Source: Sarcina sp034439435
Lineage (GTDB): Bacteria > Bacillota > Clostridia > Clostridiales > Clostridiaceae
Length of the DNA: 64,000 nt
NCBI RefSeq assembly: GCF_034439435.1
Contig: NZ_JAPCKJ010000002.1
Location: 310,001 to 374,000 of the forward strand
Direction: 5' to 3'
Shown here one piece after another: positions 15,590 through 24,505 of this stretch (positions are counted from its first letter, which is position 1; each line of letters begins with the position of its first letter). The notes below the pieces were generated by a model, which was not told where the DNA came from, ran no database searches, and saw only the letters and a program-made list of their open reading frames with translations. The translations under genes were made by a program, and so were the position numbers.

Positions 15590-15940
15590 TTAAATATTTT
15601 TTAAAGGCATTCCCTTAACTAACCTTGCACCATTTGCACCTAAGCTTCTTAAACTTTTGCATCCTTGTTCTAAATTTATAAAGAATAAAGGATCTTCTTC
15701 TTTTAATTTATCAATAGTTAAACTTATGTCACCTTGATTATTAATTCCTATTCCAACTGAAAGTTTAGAATCATTAGCTGCTAAATTAGCAAGTTCTTTA
15801 GCATCATTTAAATCTTTATTTTTTAATATAAAGGGAATTCCTTCTTCTTCTATTCCCCATAGAATTTCTTCTATGTCCATTTCATTTATTCCTAAAGAAC
15901 AATATACAAATATACTTGGATGATTATAATCCTTAATCAT
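15590..15940 (-). CDS. gdrB: Glycerol dehydratase reactivase, small subunit, 116 aa
   Basis: Small subunit of the chaperone-like complex that releases inactive cobalamin from glycerol or diol dehydratase (DhaG/DdrB/PduH family). It resembles the beta-subunit fold of the dehydratase: EEILWGIEEEGIPF, then VGIGINNQGDISLT, then LRSLGANGARLVKGMPL, which matches the family C-terminus. I use the ATG at 15940 after AAAGGGTG; it overlaps the end of gdrA by 8 bases, suggesting coupled translation. An upstream in-frame start at 15964 would lie deeper in gdrA and lacks a site. Confidence 0.9.
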   Translation of the reverse strand: MIKDYNHPSIFVYCSLGINEMDIEEILWGIEEEGIPFILKNKDLNDAKELANLAANDSKLSVGIGINNQGDISLTIDKLKEEDPLFFINLEQGCKSLRSLGANGARLVKGMPLKNI

Positions 15941-17783
15941 TTTCTTTGACACCCTTTCTGTCAAAGGCTAATACTAGACCAGTTGCAACTGCATTTCTTG
16001 GACCTTCGCATCCTCTTATGTTTCCTCTTCCTGCAACTACTCCATAATGAGATAATGCATCTGTTACTAATTCTGGCACCTCAAAATCTAATGATGAACC
16101 TCCAACTAAAACAACGAACTCTATATCTCTTATATTTCCTGTAGGAGAAACACTTCTTAATGCTCTTAAACAGTTAGTTACAAAAACTCTTTCTTTAGCA
16201 GTTTTTCTAACATTTTTAATCTTTTCTAAAGAATTTTGTCCATCTATAGGAATAAGCATTCCTTCTTTAATAATTACAATCTTAGCAAAAACTGAAGAAT
16301 CTAAAGGCTTCTCAAAAAACTCTACTGTTCCGTCTTCATGTCTTATATGGAATAAACTTTCAACTTTAGCCAATGGATATTTCTTTATATCTTCTGCAAG
16401 ACCAAAGTCCTCTATACCCAATTCTGATTTAATAAGCATAGTTACCATGTTACCAGCACCAGCTAAATGTATTGATGTTATATTTCCTTCTTTATTTATA
16501 ATAGAAGCATCTGTAGATCCAGCTCCCATATCAAGAATAGCTAATGGAGTGTTTGTACCTGGAGTTGTTAATGCTCCTCTTATAGCCATATCTGCTTCTA
16601 CTCCACCAACTTCCACAGGTACACCCAATTTTTCTTCAAGTTTATTAGCTATTATTTGCATTTGAAGCTTATGAGCTTTAACCATAGCTGCAATTCCAAC
16701 AGCATTCTCCATTGAAAACTCTTTTGCAAGTCCTCCTTTAACCTTTTGAGGTATAAAAGTATCAACTGCTAATAAGTCCTGAATTTTTATATCCGAAATA
16801 CTTTGATTAGTTAAGTCAGCCATAACCTGTCTAACTTTTTCAAGCATTCCTCCCACATTAGAACCTGCATCTCCTCTTAAATCCTCTATTGGAGAACAAA
16901 GACTAACAGCTTCCATTATTTTTTCAGCACCATCTTCAACATCTACAGATTCTTTTCTTCTTATACCAGTTATATTTATTTTTCCAGCTGGTATTTTTTT
17001 CTCTTTAACATCTCCTTGAGGAGTTTTTATTACAACAGCTGATCTATTTCCTATTAAAGCTCTTGATACAGGAACAATCATTTTTGTTTCCTCTGGACTC
17101 AAATCGAAAACGGTAGCTATTCCATATGGATTTGATAATTGTCTTATCACAGATCCTTGGGGTGCTACTTCAACAGCTGCCTTCATATCTACAGGAACCT
17201 TTTCTAGTAAAGAAACCTCATCAACTATAGGTATTTTTTTATCTAATCTATTGTTAATTAATACTCCATCATCCTTTTGAACTATGGCAGCAGTTATATT
17301 AATACCTTTTCTAGTTGCTTGATTTATTCTAAATACAGCCTCTAAAAAGCTTATATTTCCTAAGATTAATGGAATAAATGCATTTTCTTCATCTTTAATA
17401 TTAGTAATATCTAAAGTTTCTAAAGCTTCTAAACTTATAGTCTTACCAATTCCTAATCCTAGTCCTCCTGGAGTTGAAGGGTTATGTCCTATCATTGTTG
17501 ATTCAGTTATTATGGTTTCTGTAATTGTCTCCATAGCAACATCCCCTATAACTGGTGCTGCTTCGTTTATTCTAACTAAATCTAAATCATCTAGAGTTAA
17601 ATTAGCTTTTTTTAATGCTTGATTTAAAGAAGCTATTACTCCACTTATATTTTCTTCCGTACCTTTGATTCCTGTAGTGGGAATTATCCCACTTGACAGA
17701 AATTCAACATTATTTTCATAAACCTTCCCTAAAGCAGTTTCTGTAGAAGAGTTTCCTATATCAATTCCTGCTATGATTTTCAT
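15933..17783 (-). CDS. gdrA: Glycerol dehydratase reactivase, large ATPase subunit, 616 aa
   Basis: Hsp70/actin-like ATPase (DhaF/DdrA/PduG family, about 607 aa) that uses ATP to exchange damaged cobalamin on the dehydratase. The N-terminal phosphate loop is IAGIDIGNSSTETALG, and a second actin-type phosphate motif is LAILDMGAGSTDASII; a late adenosine motif is VVLVGGSSLDFEVPEL. The whole length is intact. ATG at 17783 follows GAGGTGAAGGC, 18 bp after dhaE. gdrB overlaps its end, as expected for a 2:2 complex. Confidence 0.95.
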   Translation of the reverse strand: MKIIAGIDIGNSSTETALGKVYENNVEFLSSGIIPTTGIKGTEENISGVIASLNQALKKANLTLDDLDLVRINEAAPVIGDVAMETITETIITESTMIGHNPSTPGGLGLGIGKTISLEALETLDITNIKDEENAFIPLILGNISFLEAVFRINQATRKGINITAAIVQKDDGVLINNRLDKKIPIVDEVSLLEKVPVDMKAAVEVAPQGSVIRQLSNPYGIATVFDLSPEETKMIVPVSRALIGNRSAVVIKTPQGDVKEKKIPAGKINITGIRRKESVDVEDGAEKIMEAVSLCSPIEDLRGDAGSNVGGMLEKVRQVMADLTNQSISDIKIQDLLAVDTFIPQKVKGGLAKEFSMENAVGIAAMVKAHKLQMQIIANKLEEKLGVPVEVGGVEADMAIRGALTTPGTNTPLAILDMGAGSTDASIINKEGNITSIHLAGAGNMVTMLIKSELGIEDFGLAEDIKKYPLAKVESLFHIRHEDGTVEFFEKPLDSSVFAKIVIIKEGMLIPIDGQNSLEKIKNVRKTAKERVFVTNCLRALRSVSPTGNIRDIEFVVLVGGSSLDFEVPELVTDALSHYGVVAGRGNIRGCEGPRNAVATGLVLAFDRKGVKEND

Positions 17784-17801
17784 GCCTTCACCTCTTGAAT
17801 T

Positions 17802-18227
17802 TTACTCTTCTGTTCTTAATTTATTTCTAGTTTCATATACTTCAGCCGCTTCTCTAACAAAATCAGCATTAACCTTAGCATCATATTTTGTTTCAAGTTC
17901 ATCAGCTATTTTAAATAAATCCTCTTTTGTTGAACGATATGGTCTTAAAGCGTTATACATCTCTAATATTCTATCGTCTGGAACTCTTATAAGCTCTGCA
18001 GCTCTTCTAAAGTTTCTAGCTATAGCATCTCTATTCATACTTTCAGCTATTTGAGCTTGCATTTCTAAAGTTTCTGGTGAAATTCTTATATCATCTGCAT
18101 TGATTTCTCCACTTAAAACTTTTTCTAAAGTTATATCTTCTAAGCCTTTTCCTGTTGGAGTTTTTATTTCTCCTTTTCTCTTAGAAGTTAAAGGATAATC
18201 TGCCGCAGTCATTCTCTTGTTTTCCAT
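17802..18227 (-). CDS. dhaE: Glycerol dehydratase small subunit, 141 aa
   Basis: Gamma subunit of coenzyme B12-dependent glycerol dehydratase (about 141 aa in Klebsiella). Typical features are the early DYPLTSKRKGEIKTPTGKGLEDITLEKVL-type block (here at residues 11-39), ISPETLEMQAQIAE, then the Arg-rich NFRRAAELIRVPDDRILEMYNALRPYRST tract (residues about 71-99). It binds the other two subunits and has no active-site residues of its own. It lies 19 bp after dhaC. SD is AAAGGAT. Confidence 0.95.
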   Translation of the reverse strand: MENKRMTAADYPLTSKRKGEIKTPTGKGLEDITLEKVLSGEINADDIRISPETLEMQAQIAESMNRDAIARNFRRAAELIRVPDDRILEMYNALRPYRSTKEDLFKIADELETKYDAKVNADFVREAAEVYETRNKLRTEE

Positions 18228-18246
18228 GATTTCAATCCTTTCTAAA

Positions 18247-18813
18247 TTAAAACTTAACTTCTAATTGAACTGGTTTTTTACCTGGTTCAACATGTTTAGT
18301 TTCTTTTATATGTAATAAAGCTGCCTTAGCCATAAATTTAGGTCTAACCATTTGATCATTTTTTACTGGTACTGGTGTTGGTGACTCACCTTTAGCATAT
18401 TTAGCTGCATTTTTTCCGATTAATCTGTATGTTTCTGGAGTTAAAAGTGGAGCCTGTGAAAATAACTCTAAGTTATTTAATGGTAATAAATCTTTTTGAT
18501 GTATTACTGTTGTTCCTTTTGATTGTATTCCTATACCTATTCCTGATCCACTTAAACAAGCTGCATCATGAGATATAAAAGATACATCAGATGTTCTTAA
18601 CACTCTAACTACTCTTGCATTTAATCCTTCTTCTTCGATTCCAGCTATGATTTCTATTAATGCCTCACTATGAGGAACATCAACTATTGTTTTGTTTTGA
18701 TATTTTAAGAAGGCAGGTGCTAATCCTATAACAACTTCATCTGATCTTAAACCAACTTTGGCTTCTCCAACCTCTTCAACTGCTATTTCTGGTATAAAAG
18801 TTCTTTCTTCCAT
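18247..18813 (-). CDS. dhaC: Glycerol dehydratase medium subunit, 188 aa
   Basis: Beta subunit of B12-dependent glycerol dehydratase. It contributes to adenosylcobalamin binding. The signature tract includes DEVVIGLAPAF, VVRVLRTSDVSF, SGSGIGIGIQSKGTTVIHQ and LLPLNNLELFSQAPLLTPE, matching DhaC/PduD proteins. There is no long N-terminal extension of the kind that targets PduD to microcompartments, and no shell genes are nearby, so the enzyme is probably free in the cytosol. I start at the ATG at 18813, 7 nt after GGGGGAG; an ATG at 18819 abuts that site. Confidence 0.95.
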   Translation of the reverse strand: MEERTFIPEIAVEEVGEAKVGLRSDEVVIGLAPAFLKYQNKTIVDVPHSEALIEIIAGIEEEGLNARVVRVLRTSDVSFISHDAACLSGSGIGIGIQSKGTTVIHQKDLLPLNNLELFSQAPLLTPETYRLIGKNAAKYAKGESPTPVPVKNDQMVRPKFMAKAALLHIKETKHVEPGKKPVQLEVKF

Positions 18814-18826
18814 TGTCATTCTCCCC

Positions 18827-20491
18827 CTACTTTATATCCTCTGGCTTCATTACTGTAGGAACATTTTTAATTTCTTCCCATCTTTCGCCATCTAGTCTAT
18901 ATCCTGTTCCAGGTCCCATATAGTCATTTACATCATTAACAGCACTTATAACATTGAAGTTTTTATCTAATATTGCTGAAGTTTGAAGATAATCTCCAGT
19001 AACTCTTTGCTTAAGCATATTTAATAAATTGTTTGCTATATCTTCCATGCCATTTTTACTTAAAGCTTTTATTATATCTAGTCCTGTTATTCTTCTTTCT
19101 AACATTTCCTCTGCAGCTTTTAAGTCTTCAACTATATTTCTATCTGGCATTTCTTTACTTCCATGACAGTAAGTAGCTGCTTCAACTTCTTCATCAGTTA
19201 CTTCTGGGAATCCTAATTCTCTAAAGATTATTTGTATGCATTTAGCAGCTTTATTTCTAACCTTTATAGTTTCTTCTTCTGTAACTGGTCTTACTCCACC
19301 ATCAACCTTTAAGTCTCTTTGAAGTATGTTGTAATCATCAAAGTCCTCTGCATCGAAGTTTGAACCAGCAAACATGTTATCATAGTTTGGAACTGCACTA
19401 TATCCTGAGAATATAAAGTCTGTTCCTGGAAGCATTTGCATTAACATTCTAGCTGTTCTTCTTATATCTGAATGAGAGAATGTTTGGTCATTTGCTGATG
19501 CAACCTCTATATCAAGCATTGCAGCTATTAGGTTTTCTCCAAGTACAGCTCTGATTCCTGATGGAACAGCTCCTGTCATACCTATACAACTAACTGCACC
19601 ATTTTGTAATCCTTGAACCCCTGCTCCCTTAGTTATGTATATACATCTTGACTCTAAGTAAAGCATTGATTTTCCTTCTGAGTATCCCATTAATGCTTCT
19701 GAACCCGAACCTGATGTAAATCTCATCTTAAGTCCTCTTGAAGCATAAGCTGATGCTAAGAACGCTTTTGACCATGGAGTATCATCTCCATCTGTAAATA
19801 CTGCCTCTGTTCCATAAACTGAAACTGTTTCTGCATAACTTGTAAGTCCTCTCATTCCTAGGTCAAGTTCAGTAGCTTCCTCAACTGCACATTGAGTTAA
19901 AACTCCTCCTCTTCCTACCTGTGAACCTACTAAGATAGCTAATGCATTGAAAGGTGCATATCTTACTATACCTACTGTAGTCTCTTGCTCTGCAAATCCT
20001 CTTAAAGCAGCCTCTGCAGCATCTGCAGCTATTTGAACCGGGTTGTCTTTTACGTTAGTAACATGACATTGGTTCGCTGGTGTTCTTCTTGCTCTCATTT
20101 TTTGAAGAGCCATCATCATTTCAACAACGTTCATCTCTTGAATAACTTCTACTGATTTCATAGGAGTTATTGATGTTGTTATTTTAACTATTTCATCTCT
20201 ACTTACATTTATATCAACTAATCTTCTTGCTATCTCTTTAGATGAAAGAGCCATTGATTCTTCTGCATTTTCTATATTTATAGCATAATCAGCTATAAAT
20301 TTATCTATCATATCGAATTCATCTCTTGTTTTACCATCTAATTCAGTAATTTTTCCATTTTCTATTTTTATTGATGATTTTGGATCATTTGGACTATCTA
20401 AAGCTATTAAGCCTTCATCAGCCCACTCTCCTATAAGTCCATCTTGATTTACAGGACGTTCTGATAATACTTGGAATCTTTTAGATTTCAC
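18827..20491 (-). CDS. dhaB: Glycerol dehydratase large subunit (B12-dependent), 554 aa
   Basis: Catalytic alpha subunit: a TIM barrel that converts glycerol to 3-hydroxypropionaldehyde by radical chemistry with adenosylcobalamin. Near-identical blocks to Klebsiella DhaB (555 aa) include VLSERPVNQDGLIGEW, MMMALQKMRARRTPANQCHV, ASRGLKMRFTSGSGSEALMG and FAGSNFDAEDFDDYNILQRD. The start is a GTG at 20491 after GCGAGGAG. It is the first gene of an eight-gene operon (dhaB, dhaC, dhaE, gdrA, gdrB, pduO, HbpS-like, dhaT). Close relatives PduC/DhaB differ mainly in substrate preference; the DhaT context favours glycerol. Confidence 0.95.
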   Translation of the reverse strand: MKSKRFQVLSERPVNQDGLIGEWADEGLIALDSPNDPKSSIKIENGKITELDGKTRDEFDMIDKFIADYAINIENAEESMALSSKEIARRLVDINVSRDEIVKITTSITPMKSVEVIQEMNVVEMMMALQKMRARRTPANQCHVTNVKDNPVQIAADAAEAALRGFAEQETTVGIVRYAPFNALAILVGSQVGRGGVLTQCAVEEATELDLGMRGLTSYAETVSVYGTEAVFTDGDDTPWSKAFLASAYASRGLKMRFTSGSGSEALMGYSEGKSMLYLESRCIYITKGAGVQGLQNGAVSCIGMTGAVPSGIRAVLGENLIAAMLDIEVASANDQTFSHSDIRRTARMLMQMLPGTDFIFSGYSAVPNYDNMFAGSNFDAEDFDDYNILQRDLKVDGGVRPVTEEETIKVRNKAAKCIQIIFRELGFPEVTDEEVEAATYCHGSKEMPDRNIVEDLKAAEEMLERRITGLDIIKALSKNGMEDIANNLLNMLKQRVTGDYLQTSAILDKNFNVISAVNDVNDYMGPGTGYRLDGERWEEIKNVPTVMKPEDIK

Positions 20492-20562
20492 TTTAACGTC
20501 TCCTCGCTTTCAAATTCATTTGTTAATTTTTTATCCATGTCTAGATTTTAATATAATTTTAA

Positions 20563-20609
20563 TTAAATTCCATCGAAAAATCCTCATCTATTATGTTAAA
20601 TTTTTGTCG
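20563..20609 (-). promoter_or_regulatory. Possible operator: direct repeats upstream of dhaB
   Basis: On the minus strand CGACAAAAATTTAA and CGATGGAATTTAA form two similar half-sites whose AATTTAA cores (plus strand TTAAATT at 20563 and 20596) are 33 bp apart, about three helical turns. AraC-type regulators bind such tandem sites, and an AraC-type response regulator is encoded next door. A weak -10 candidate (TATATT) lies just downstream. Tentative. Confidence 0.3.
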
Positions 20610-20625
20610 TATTTTATATAAAAAA

Positions 20626-20672
20626 ATAGGATTATTTTAACTTCACATATATGAAAATTAAAATAATCCTAT
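20626..20672. terminator. Terminator between the regulator operon and dhaB
   Basis: ATAGGATTATTTTAA (20626-20640) and TTAAAATAATCCTAT (20658-20672) form a perfect 15-bp stem. It lies downstream of the response regulator gene on the minus strand and is followed by a T run. Confidence 0.8.
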
Positions 20673-20778
20673 CTAAATATCATTTTTTTAATACTTTTAC
20701 CTCTATAAGGTGATATTTTCCTATCAATCTTGATTTTTTTATAACAATTTCTCATCTTATTGCCGTAATTTCATATGT

Positions 20779-20808
20779 AACAATCCTCACGAAAATAAAA
20801 GGATTGTT
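20779..20808. repeat. 9-bp inverted repeat after the response regulator gene
   Basis: AACAATCCT and AGGATTGTT flank a 12-nt loop, about 15 bp after the stop of the response regulator gene. It lacks a T tract and may be mRNA 3' structure. Confidence 0.4.
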
Positions 20809-20823
20809 AATTTAATAATTAAT

Positions 20824-21576
20824 TTATTCTTCTCTAAAAGCCTTAGGCGTCAATCCTGTTATCTTTTTAAATACCCTTATAAAATAACCACAATCATCAA
20901 AGCCTAAATCTAATGATATATTGATTATAGGTTCTTTACTCTCTTTTAGTAATTTTTTTGCCTTATCTACTTTTTTTTCATTTATATAAGTAATTACTGT
21001 CTTGCCAGTTTCTTTTTTAAAGATTCTACTAAAGTATCCTGGACTTAAGTTACAAATAGATGCTAATTCTTCAAGCTTAAGCATTTTATCCATATTATCA
21101 TCTATATACTTAGAAACCTTACCTACAAGATTTTCCTTTTCATCAAAACAACCTTCTGATTTTTTTTCAAAATTATGATTTGTATTTTCTACTAAAACAT
21201 TATTGTTTTCTACCTTATCTATAATCCCATCAACAATTTCTGTTATCTTATCTGGCTTTATTGGCTTTAGTATATAATCTGATCCACCTAGCACTAAAAC
21301 CTTATGTATAAATTCAAAATCATCATATGCAGTTAGCATTATTATTTCCTTATTAGGATTTTCTTTTTTTATAAGCTCCAGAGCTTTAATACCATTAATT
21401 CCTGGCATTTTTATATCCATGATTATTACATCTGGGTTATACTCTCTATTTAACTCCAAAGCTTCCTTTCCATTTTTAGCCTCAATAATTTCTTTCACTC
21501 TTAAATTCTTCTTTAATATGGCAATTAAAACACTTCTTTCTAATTGCTCATCATCAGCAACCATTATGCTAACCAC
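20824..21576 (-). CDS. Response regulator with AraC-type DNA-binding domain, 250 aa
   Basis: Receiver domain (residues about 2-120) with acidic pocket ADDE, phosphorylation site D54 in VIIMDIKMPG, switch T in MLTAYDD, and K in ILKPIKP. After a linker come two helix-turn-helix units (LEELASICNLSPGYFSRIFKKETG and IINISLDLGFDDCGYFIRVFKKITG, residues about 167-245). It is cotranscribed with the PocR-domain kinase (18 bp gap) and lies between that gene and dhaB. It probably activates the glycerol operon and glpF when phosphorylated (inference from position). The start is GTG at 21576 after GAGGGAG; an ATG four codons in is possible. Confidence 0.9.
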   Translation of the reverse strand: MVSIMVADDEQLERSVLIAILKKNLRVKEIIEAKNGKEALELNREYNPDVIIMDIKMPGINGIKALELIKKENPNKEIIMLTAYDDFEFIHKVLVLGGSDYILKPIKPDKITEIVDGIIDKVENNNVLVENTNHNFEKKSEGCFDEKENLVGKVSKYIDDNMDKMLKLEELASICNLSPGYFSRIFKKETGKTVITYINEKKVDKAKKLLKESKEPIINISLDLGFDDCGYFIRVFKKITGLTPKAFREE

Positions 21577-21594
21577 TAAAACGCACTCCCTCTA

Positions 21595-22827
21595 TTAAAG
21601 TTTTTTAGGTATTGTAATTTCAACTTTAGTACCTTTTTTAACTTTACTCTCTATATTTATAATGTACTCATCACCATAATAATGATACATTCTTTTATTA
21701 ACATTATTTATTCCGACTTTATCAAATCCAACTTTATCTCTACTTTTTATTTCATTTCTAATTTCACAAAGTTTTTCAACTGGTATTCCAACTCCATCAT
21801 CAATTATTGTAATAAGCATACTTTCTTCTTTATTAGTAATTGATAAATTAATTGTTCCACCTTGCTCTTTTTCCTCAATTCCATGTAACACTGCATTCTC
21901 TACAAAAACTTGAAGAGCCATAAATGGAATTTGAACATTAGAATCATCTTCATTAAAATCTATATTATATTTTATTCTTTCTCCAAAGCGTACCTTTTGA
22001 ATCTCTAAGTAAGCTTTAACATGATTTATCTCTTCATCAAGTCTTACAATTTTATTAGCTTTTTTCAATGTATATCTTAAAATATATGATAAATTATAGA
22101 TTACCTCTTGGGTTTTAGGAGCATCTTCTATAATAGCTAAAGAGGCTATACTATTTAATACATTGAATAAAAAATGAGGATTTATTTGAGATTGAAGGGC
22201 CTTTAACTGACAAGCTTTATATTCTTCTTCAAGTTCTAACTTACTTCTTTCCGCTCTTGCAATTTCTATGTTTTTTTTGTAAATCTCATTTTGAGTTCTC
22301 TTTAAAAGCGCCTCTTCAACAATGTAATTGCTTACATGAGACATCATTTCAGAAACAGCTTGTATTTTATCAAAGCTTAACACTGGAATTTTCTCATATG
22401 CTTCAAGTATTTTTTCTTTTTCCATAGAATCATATTCTAATTCTTTCGTAAGAACCTCCTCAAGGTTATAATCCTCTGCATTCTCTAAAAGAACCTGTCC
22501 AACCATAACAGCACCTAAGTATTGACCATCGATTATTATAGGAACTGCAACATCAACAAGACCTCTATGGCATTTATATATGTAAAAACTTCCTTCTCTA
22601 GCAGCTTCTAATCCACCTCTTGAATCACATTTTTCACATAATTTAGCAAACTCTTTTTTCTCTCTTATAAGTCTACAAAATTCACTACATCTACTATGCT
22701 TTGTAACAGGTATTCCTTTGTAATCCACTGTAATTATTGCAAACTCCGTTGCTCTAGATATGTCATCCTGTATTTTTTGAAAAGAATTAACGTCTAAAAT
22801 CTCCCTAATATCTAATAAGCCTGCCAT
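21595..22827 (-). CDS. PocR-domain LytS-type sensor histidine kinase, 410 aa
   Basis: Residues about 5-170 form a PocR sensory domain with its cysteines (C47, C51, C64, C67, C86). A coiled linker (about 170-210) follows, then a His_kinase domain with NPHFLFNVLNSI (phospho-accepting H218) and a HATPase domain (FVENAVLHG, DDGVGIP). There is no membrane segment, so it senses a cytosolic ligand. PocR domains occur in regulators of propanediol and glycerol degradation and are thought to bind such diols. Its pairing with an AraC-type regulator beside the dha operon and glpF makes a glycerol or 1,3-propanediol sensor likely. SD AAAGGAGG is excellent. Confidence 0.92.
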   Translation of the reverse strand: MAGLLDIREILDVNSFQKIQDDISRATEFAIITVDYKGIPVTKHSRCSEFCRLIREKKEFAKLCEKCDSRGGLEAAREGSFYIYKCHRGLVDVAVPIIIDGQYLGAVMVGQVLLENAEDYNLEEVLTKELEYDSMEKEKILEAYEKIPVLSFDKIQAVSEMMSHVSNYIVEEALLKRTQNEIYKKNIEIARAERSKLELEEEYKACQLKALQSQINPHFLFNVLNSIASLAIIEDAPKTQEVIYNLSYILRYTLKKANKIVRLDEEINHVKAYLEIQKVRFGERIKYNIDFNEDDSNVQIPFMALQVFVENAVLHGIEEKEQGGTINLSITNKEESMLITIIDDGVGIPVEKLCEIRNEIKSRDKVGFDKVGINNVNKRMYHYYGDEYIINIESKVKKGTKVEITIPKKL

Positions 22828-22933
22828 ATGTCCTCCTTTAAGAACTTTATAATATATACGTTATACTGTGCTATAGTAAAAATAATATTTCTAAAAAACA
22901 ATACTAATTCTTGATATTTTATATTTGCAAAAA

Positions 22934-22971
22934 AAAATTATTATCTATATTTAGGTATAGATAATAATTTT
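22934..22971 (-). terminator. Terminator of glpF
   Basis: AAAATTATTATCTATA (22934-22949) and TATAGATAATAATTTT (22956-22971) form a perfect 16-bp stem, with a T run on the minus strand. Confidence 0.85.
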
Positions 22972-22992
22972 TAATCCCTTTAACTTAGCTTA

Positions 22993-23697
22993 TTAAAATA
23001 TATTTACATAAACTAAGGCTCCACATATTGCCCCTAGTATAGGTGCAACAACTGGAATCCAAGCATACTCCCATTTAGAACCACCTTTTCTTGGAATAGG
23101 CAGTAAGAAATGTGCTAATCTTGGACCAAAATCTCTAGCTGGATTTATTGCATATCCTGTAGGACCACCTAAACTTAATCCAATAGCCCATATTAGACAT
23201 CCTATTATAATTACTTTTACACCATAATCTATGTTTTGAGCACCAATTCCTAATACAGCAAAAGCTAAAACAAAAGTTCCAACAAACTCTGTTAAAAAGT
23301 TTATCTTATGATCTTCTATTTCTGGAATAGTACAAAATACACCTAATTTTGAATTTTGATCTTCTGTCTCTTCAAAATGATTATAGTAAGTTATGTAAAC
23401 TACAACAGCTCCTAAGAAAGCTCCTAAAAGTTGTGCAATTATATAAGGAATAACTTGAGCCCATGAAAATTGTCCAACAATAGCTAAAGCTATTGTTAAT
23501 GCTGGATTAAATAATGCTCCACTTACACTAGTAAAAAGTGCTGCTGGTATAACTACAGCTAATGCCCATCCAGTAGTTATAACTATCCACCCTGAGCTAT
23601 TTCCCTTTGTCTTCCTTAAAACTACGTTAGCAACAACGCCATCACCTAATATTATAAGTAGCATCGTTCCTATTAATTCCGCTAATAATGTTGCCAT
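22993..23697 (-). CDS. glpF: Glycerol uptake facilitator (aquaglyceroporin), 234 aa
   Basis: Six-helix MIP channel with both NPA boxes: FNPAL (N64) and NPARD (N185). Asp189 after the second box is the mark of glycerol-conducting GlpF rather than water-only aquaporins. It supplies glycerol to the dehydratase operon next to it. I start at the ATG at 23697, which has GAGGAG at good spacing and gives the typical MATLLAELIGT N-terminus; an upstream in-frame ATG at 23733 has no site. It has its own terminator, so it is transcribed separately from the kinase operon that follows. No glycerol kinase gene is nearby. Confidence 0.95.
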   Translation of the reverse strand: MATLLAELIGTMLLIILGDGVVANVVLRKTKGNSSGWIVITTGWALAVVIPAALFTSVSGALFNPALTIALAIVGQFSWAQVIPYIIAQLLGAFLGAVVVYITYYNHFEETEDQNSKLGVFCTIPEIEDHKINFLTEFVGTFVLAFAVLGIGAQNIDYGVKVIIIGCLIWAIGLSLGGPTGYAINPARDFGPRLAHFLLPIPRKGGSKWEYAWIPVVAPILGAICGALVYVNIF

Positions 23698-23923
23698 AAA
23701 ATATACTCCTCTATACTTATGGCACAAATACAATATTCTTTAATAAAACTTTAATATTTCTTTAACAACACTTATAATATAATACACATGTTAAAAAATA
23801 GTCAAGCTTATAATTAAAATTTCTTTTTATTTTTAATATATTTATTAATTTGACTAAAAAAACATTCCATTTAGAGCAAATTTATCCATGTAAATCTTTT
23901 AAATTAGTTAAAATTTCAACATT

Positions 23924-24106
23924 TTAGGATTCTTTATTATTTTCTTTCAAACCCTCTGAAATTTCATTTAACTTGTCTTCTATTCTATTTAATCTATTCA
24001 TTAAACTTACTATCATTTTTATTGCTTTAATAACTAAATACACAATTAAAACTATTAATCCTATGTTGAATAAAGTAAAAATTATCCTTAAAAAATCTAA
24101 TTCCAT
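23924..24106 (-). CDS. Small single-pass membrane protein with coiled-coil tail, 60 aa
   Basis: One hydrophobic helix (about residues 5-32, IIFTLFNIGLIVLIVYLVIK) followed by a charged heptad-like tail (LMNRLNRIEDKLNEISEGLK). The start is the ATG at 24106 after GGGGAAG; the TTG at 24124 lies upstream of that site. This resembles small hypothetical proteins common in clostridia. The function is unknown. It stands alone between glpF and the divergent aldolase gene. Confidence 0.7.
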   Translation of the reverse strand: MELDFLRIIFTLFNIGLIVLIVYLVIKAIKMIVSLMNRLNRIEDKLNEISEGLKENNKES

Positions 24107-24505
24107 TTTATCTTCCCCTTTCAATATATTAATATTGTAATTTATAGCTTCAGTTCTTTCAAATTTTTTTGTAAATTCTCTATACTTATTTACAAATATT
24201 CTTTTTGTATATTTTCTTAATTTTTATGAAAAATTTATTTAAAATTTTCATGATTTTTTGATATTTTTATAGCCATAAAAAAATGTAAACATTATCCCAT
24301 CATATTTTAATCCAATATGTTTTTATACGACGAACTCTTGTATTTATGCATATTAAGAAGACATTTGACATCCATATTATATTTGATATATAGTTATTTT
24401 TAATTGGATTTTAATTTATTTTTAATTTTATATTTATTCATAATTTATATTTTACAGATAAAAACTTAAGCAAATATAATATTTTTTACTGGGGAGGATA
24501 CTAAT
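24107..24505. other. AT-rich intergenic region between divergent genes
   Basis: Holds the promoter regions for the genes on either side. I see no open frame with a ribosome binding site and no clear hairpin or repeat. Confidence 0.5.

Noticed and set aside
20492..20620. Cobalamin riboswitch before the B12-dependent operon
   Set aside because: I looked for a B12-box and the usual large structured leader; the region is short, AT-rich and has neither.
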